64,000 bases of DNA from JASSUD01 sp031963045 (GTDB lineage Bacteria > Pseudomonadota > Gammaproteobacteria > Burkholderiales > Burkholderiaceae), in NCBI GenBank assembly GCA_031963045.1, contig JASSUK010000004.1, positions 1-64,000 of the forward strand. Direction: 5' to 3'. Below, one piece after another: positions 62,180 to 64,000 of this stretch (positions are counted from its first letter, which is position 1; the number at the start of each line of letters is the position of its first letter). The notes beneath the pieces are model-generated. The model was not told the DNA's origin, ran no database searches, and saw only the letters and a list, made by a program, of their open reading frames with translations. Both the position numbers and the translations under genes were made by a program.

Positions 62180-64000
62180 TTACGTATTAGGTAACCCAAT
62201 ATCCTTTTTTTGATCCAAGGGCCTAGCTAAAAATGCACGCACTACCTCAAACTCTCTGGTGCGTTTAAAAGGGGGGAGGCTTTGCCAAATGCGTCGACCA
62301 TAAGGTTTATCAGTCAAACGGGGGTCGCAGATCATCAGCACGCCGCAATCTGTCTCTGAACGAATAAGTCGCCCAGCTCCTTGCTTTAGCGCTATGACAG
62401 CCTGGGGTATTTGGTAGGTGAAGAAAGGTTTTTCGCCTTTTTGCGCAAGGGCAGCAAGGCGCGCAGCTAATACGGGGTCACCAGGCGGGGCGAAAGGAAG
62501 TTTGTCAATAATCACCAGCGATAGAGCATCACCTGGCATATCGACTCCTTCCCAAAAACTCTGGCTGCCGATCAAAATGCTGGGGCTGTGCGTGCGAAAA
62601 CGCTCCAGTAACTCTGTGCGGCTTGCACGCCCTTGAACCCAAATAGGGCCTTTTAAAGCACCCTGCTCCATCAGCCGAGAAAGTTGCTGTGCAGCTTGCT
62701 CGACTGCGCGCAGGGTCGTGCATAGAAAAAACACTCCACCACCAGAGGCCTCAGCAGATTGGAGTACAGGTAGCGCCGCCTCGACCACGGCATCCATAAA
62801 ATGAGGCGCAGCAGGTTCAGGCAAACCTTGCGGTACATATAACAGCGCTTGTTCCTGGTAGGCGAAAGGGCTGGGTACGCTTAAGGAACGTTTTGCATCC
62901 AAGCCCAACTGTCTCGCGTAGTGACTAAAATCACCGCGCACCGACAGCGTAGCCGACGTCAAAATCCATGCACGTGGGCCTTCTTGCAGCTGTCCTATAA
63001 AAAGCGGGGCAATAGACAAAGGGGTGGCATGAAGCTGCACCGTATGCGTAAATACTTCAAGCCATCGCACAACCGCTTCCGGTGTGGATGCGGCATGATT
63101 AGATACCGAAGAAGAAGCCTTCTGCATGCTAGCAGCTGGCATAGATGAATAAAAACCACGCAAACTAGCTTGCAATTCCTGACTACGTTGTGCGCAGTGT
63201 TCAAGCTCTTCACCGCGTGACGCCTGCAATTCCAGACTCGTACGTAAAACTTCTAGCGCTGTATCAATAGATTGGAGCGCTGGATAGAGCGGATGTGCAG
63301 CATCTAACTCATGCATAGCCACACGCACTTCTTTGTCAAATGCCAAACGCAATGCTCGGGCTGCGCGCTCTAATGCGCTTGTTTGCTCTGCCCAGTCGAT
63401 TGCCTCAGGAGCATGCTGCACGCCTAGCAACAAAACTTCTCGCGCAAATTCAATACATTGATGGCTAGAAAAAGTCTCACCTAAAAAATTAGTCGCTATT
63501 TCAGGAAGTTGGTGCGCTTCATCGAAAATCACCGTATTTACACTGGGTAGCAATTCGCTGGCGCCTGTATCACGCAACATCACATCTGCAAAAAACAATG
63601 CATGATTGACCACTACCACATCAGCCTGCTGCGCCTCACGGCGCGCGCGCATAACGAAGCACGGCTTATAGTGTGGGCATTCCTGGCCCAAACAATTCTC
63701 ACGTGTGGATGTAACCTTCGCCCATATGGACGCATTTTCCGGTACGCCAGCTAATTCCGAGATATCACCTCGCACTGTCGTTTTTATAAAGCGCTGAATT
63801 TTTTGTACATACCCGACTTCTTGCTTTGAAGCAAACTGCCCACTTTCTACAGTGCGCTCCAAATGGTAATGGCACACATAATTGGCCCGCCCCTTTAGTA
63901 AAGCGATAACAGAAGGCACTGCAAGCGCTTGACGAAGCGTTGGGATATCGCGATAAAAAAGCTGATCTTGCAAATGACGCGTAGCGGTGGACACCATCAC
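62180..64000 (-). CDS. DinG/YoaA-type DNA helicase, N terminus cut by window edge
   Basis: The visible 606 residues are the C-terminal part of an XPD/DinG superfamily 2 helicase. The Fe-S cluster cysteines are seen around NYVCHYHLER and CLGQECPHYKPC. The DEAH box is VIFDEAHQLPE, and motifs V-VI are SFWEGVDMPGD and QGAGRLIRSETDCG. The Walker A motif would lie beyond 64000. YoaA-type helicases unwind forked or RNA-containing DNA during replication repair. The first residue shown is not the true start. Confidence 0.9.
   Translation of the reverse strand: MMVSTATRHLQDQLFYRDIPTLRQALAVPSVIALLKGRANYVCHYHLERTVESGQFASKQEVGYVQKIQRFIKTTVRGDISELAGVPENASIWAKVTSTRENCLGQECPHYKPCFVMRARREAQQADVVVVNHALFFADVMLRDTGASELLPSVNTVIFDEAHQLPEIATNFLGETFSSHQCIEFAREVLLLGVQHAPEAIDWAEQTSALERAARALRLAFDKEVRVAMHELDAAHPLYPALQSIDTALEVLRTSLELQASRGEELEHCAQRSQELQASLRGFYSSMPAASMQKASSSVSNHAASTPEAVVRWLEVFTHTVQLHATPLSIAPLFIGQLQEGPRAWILTSATLSVRGDFSHYARQLGLDAKRSLSVPSPFAYQEQALLYVPQGLPEPAAPHFMDAVVEAALPVLQSAEASGGGVFFLCTTLRAVEQAAQQLSRLMEQGALKGPIWVQGRASRTELLERFRTHSPSILIGSQSFWEGVDMPGDALSLVIIDKLPFAPPGDPVLAARLAALAQKGEKPFFTYQIPQAVIALKQGAGRLIRSETDCGVLMICDPRLTDKPYGRRIWQSLPPFKRTREFEVVRAFLARPLDQKKDIGLPNT

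Noticed and set aside
1..64000. tRNA, rRNA, transposase or integrase genes
   Set aside because: None could be recognised on either strand; mobile-looking elements are all short and non-coding.

Overview
The window reads as a Burkholderiaceae-type beta-proteobacterial chromosome with moderate GC, visibly lower than free-living Burkholderia. Housekeeping proteins and local order (tolQRAB-pal-cpoB; ndk-rlmN-rodZ-ispG-hisS-yfgM-bamB; uvrB divergent from tyrB; hisF-hisIE-tatBC) are of that order. Broken synteny (fis next to purH but ruvC elsewhere; dusA beside hisC; tatA, hisH, der and pilW missing from their usual places), abundant short palindromic repeats, a giant NACHT-WD40 protein and eukaryote-like effector candidates suggest a host-restricted endosymbiont. 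A fungal endosymbiont of the Mycoavidus/Glomeribacter kind is my best guess; this is inference from content, not a database match.

Layout. 0.3-5.5 kb: NACHT-pentapeptide-WD40 protein. 5.8-8.1 kb: Mth938-like protein and an ArnT-like transferase. 8.2-13.3 kb: Tol-Pal operon (minus strand). 13.7-17.8 kb: glyA, peroxiredoxin with AhpD-like partner, ffh. 17.9-20.0 kb: accessory insertion with an F-box-like protein, an ffh remnant and a two-TM hypothetical. 20.4-32.1 kb: MFS transporter, gltX, NlpC/P60, fis, purH, hisF, hisIE fusion, tatB, tatC, hisC, dusA. 32.4-43.2 kb: membrane polyferredoxin, bamB, yfgM-like, hisS, ispG, rodZ-like, a small envelope protein, rlmN, ndk. 43.5-46.6 kb: a BI-1/YccA gene whose last 337 bp are repeated on the far side of an AT-rich candidate effector with a Cys-His-Asp triad, followed by a Fic remnant. 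46.8-52.5 kb: pbpG-like, ruvC, uvrB, tyrB. 52.9-61.9 kb: a type III secretion regulatory/effector locus. 62.2 kb to the edge: DinG-type helicase, cut by the window end.

The most interesting part is the type III secretion regulon. An HrpG-like response regulator and an HrpB-like AraC activator lie beside a CesT-type chaperone and two divergent orphan genes. The 348 bp between those two genes holds two back-to-back PIP/hrpII boxes (TTCG-N16-TTCG), one per direction. A near-match box with a correctly spaced -10-like hexamer precedes the distant Cys-His-Asp gene at 44.4 kb, tying it to the same regulon. No secretion apparatus genes are in the window.

Two accessory genes (F-box protein, triad protein) each lie immediately downstream of a housekeeping gene and are followed by a repeated piece of that gene (ffh, yccA). 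This points to a shared way of inserting effector cassettes. Two intergenic palindromic repeat families (A, MITE-like with ends ACTGATGTTACGCA; B, centred on ACTTAAGT) and a short palindrome (TAGGGCATGCCCTA) recur throughout. No rRNA, tRNA, CRISPR array or intact transposase gene was recognised.
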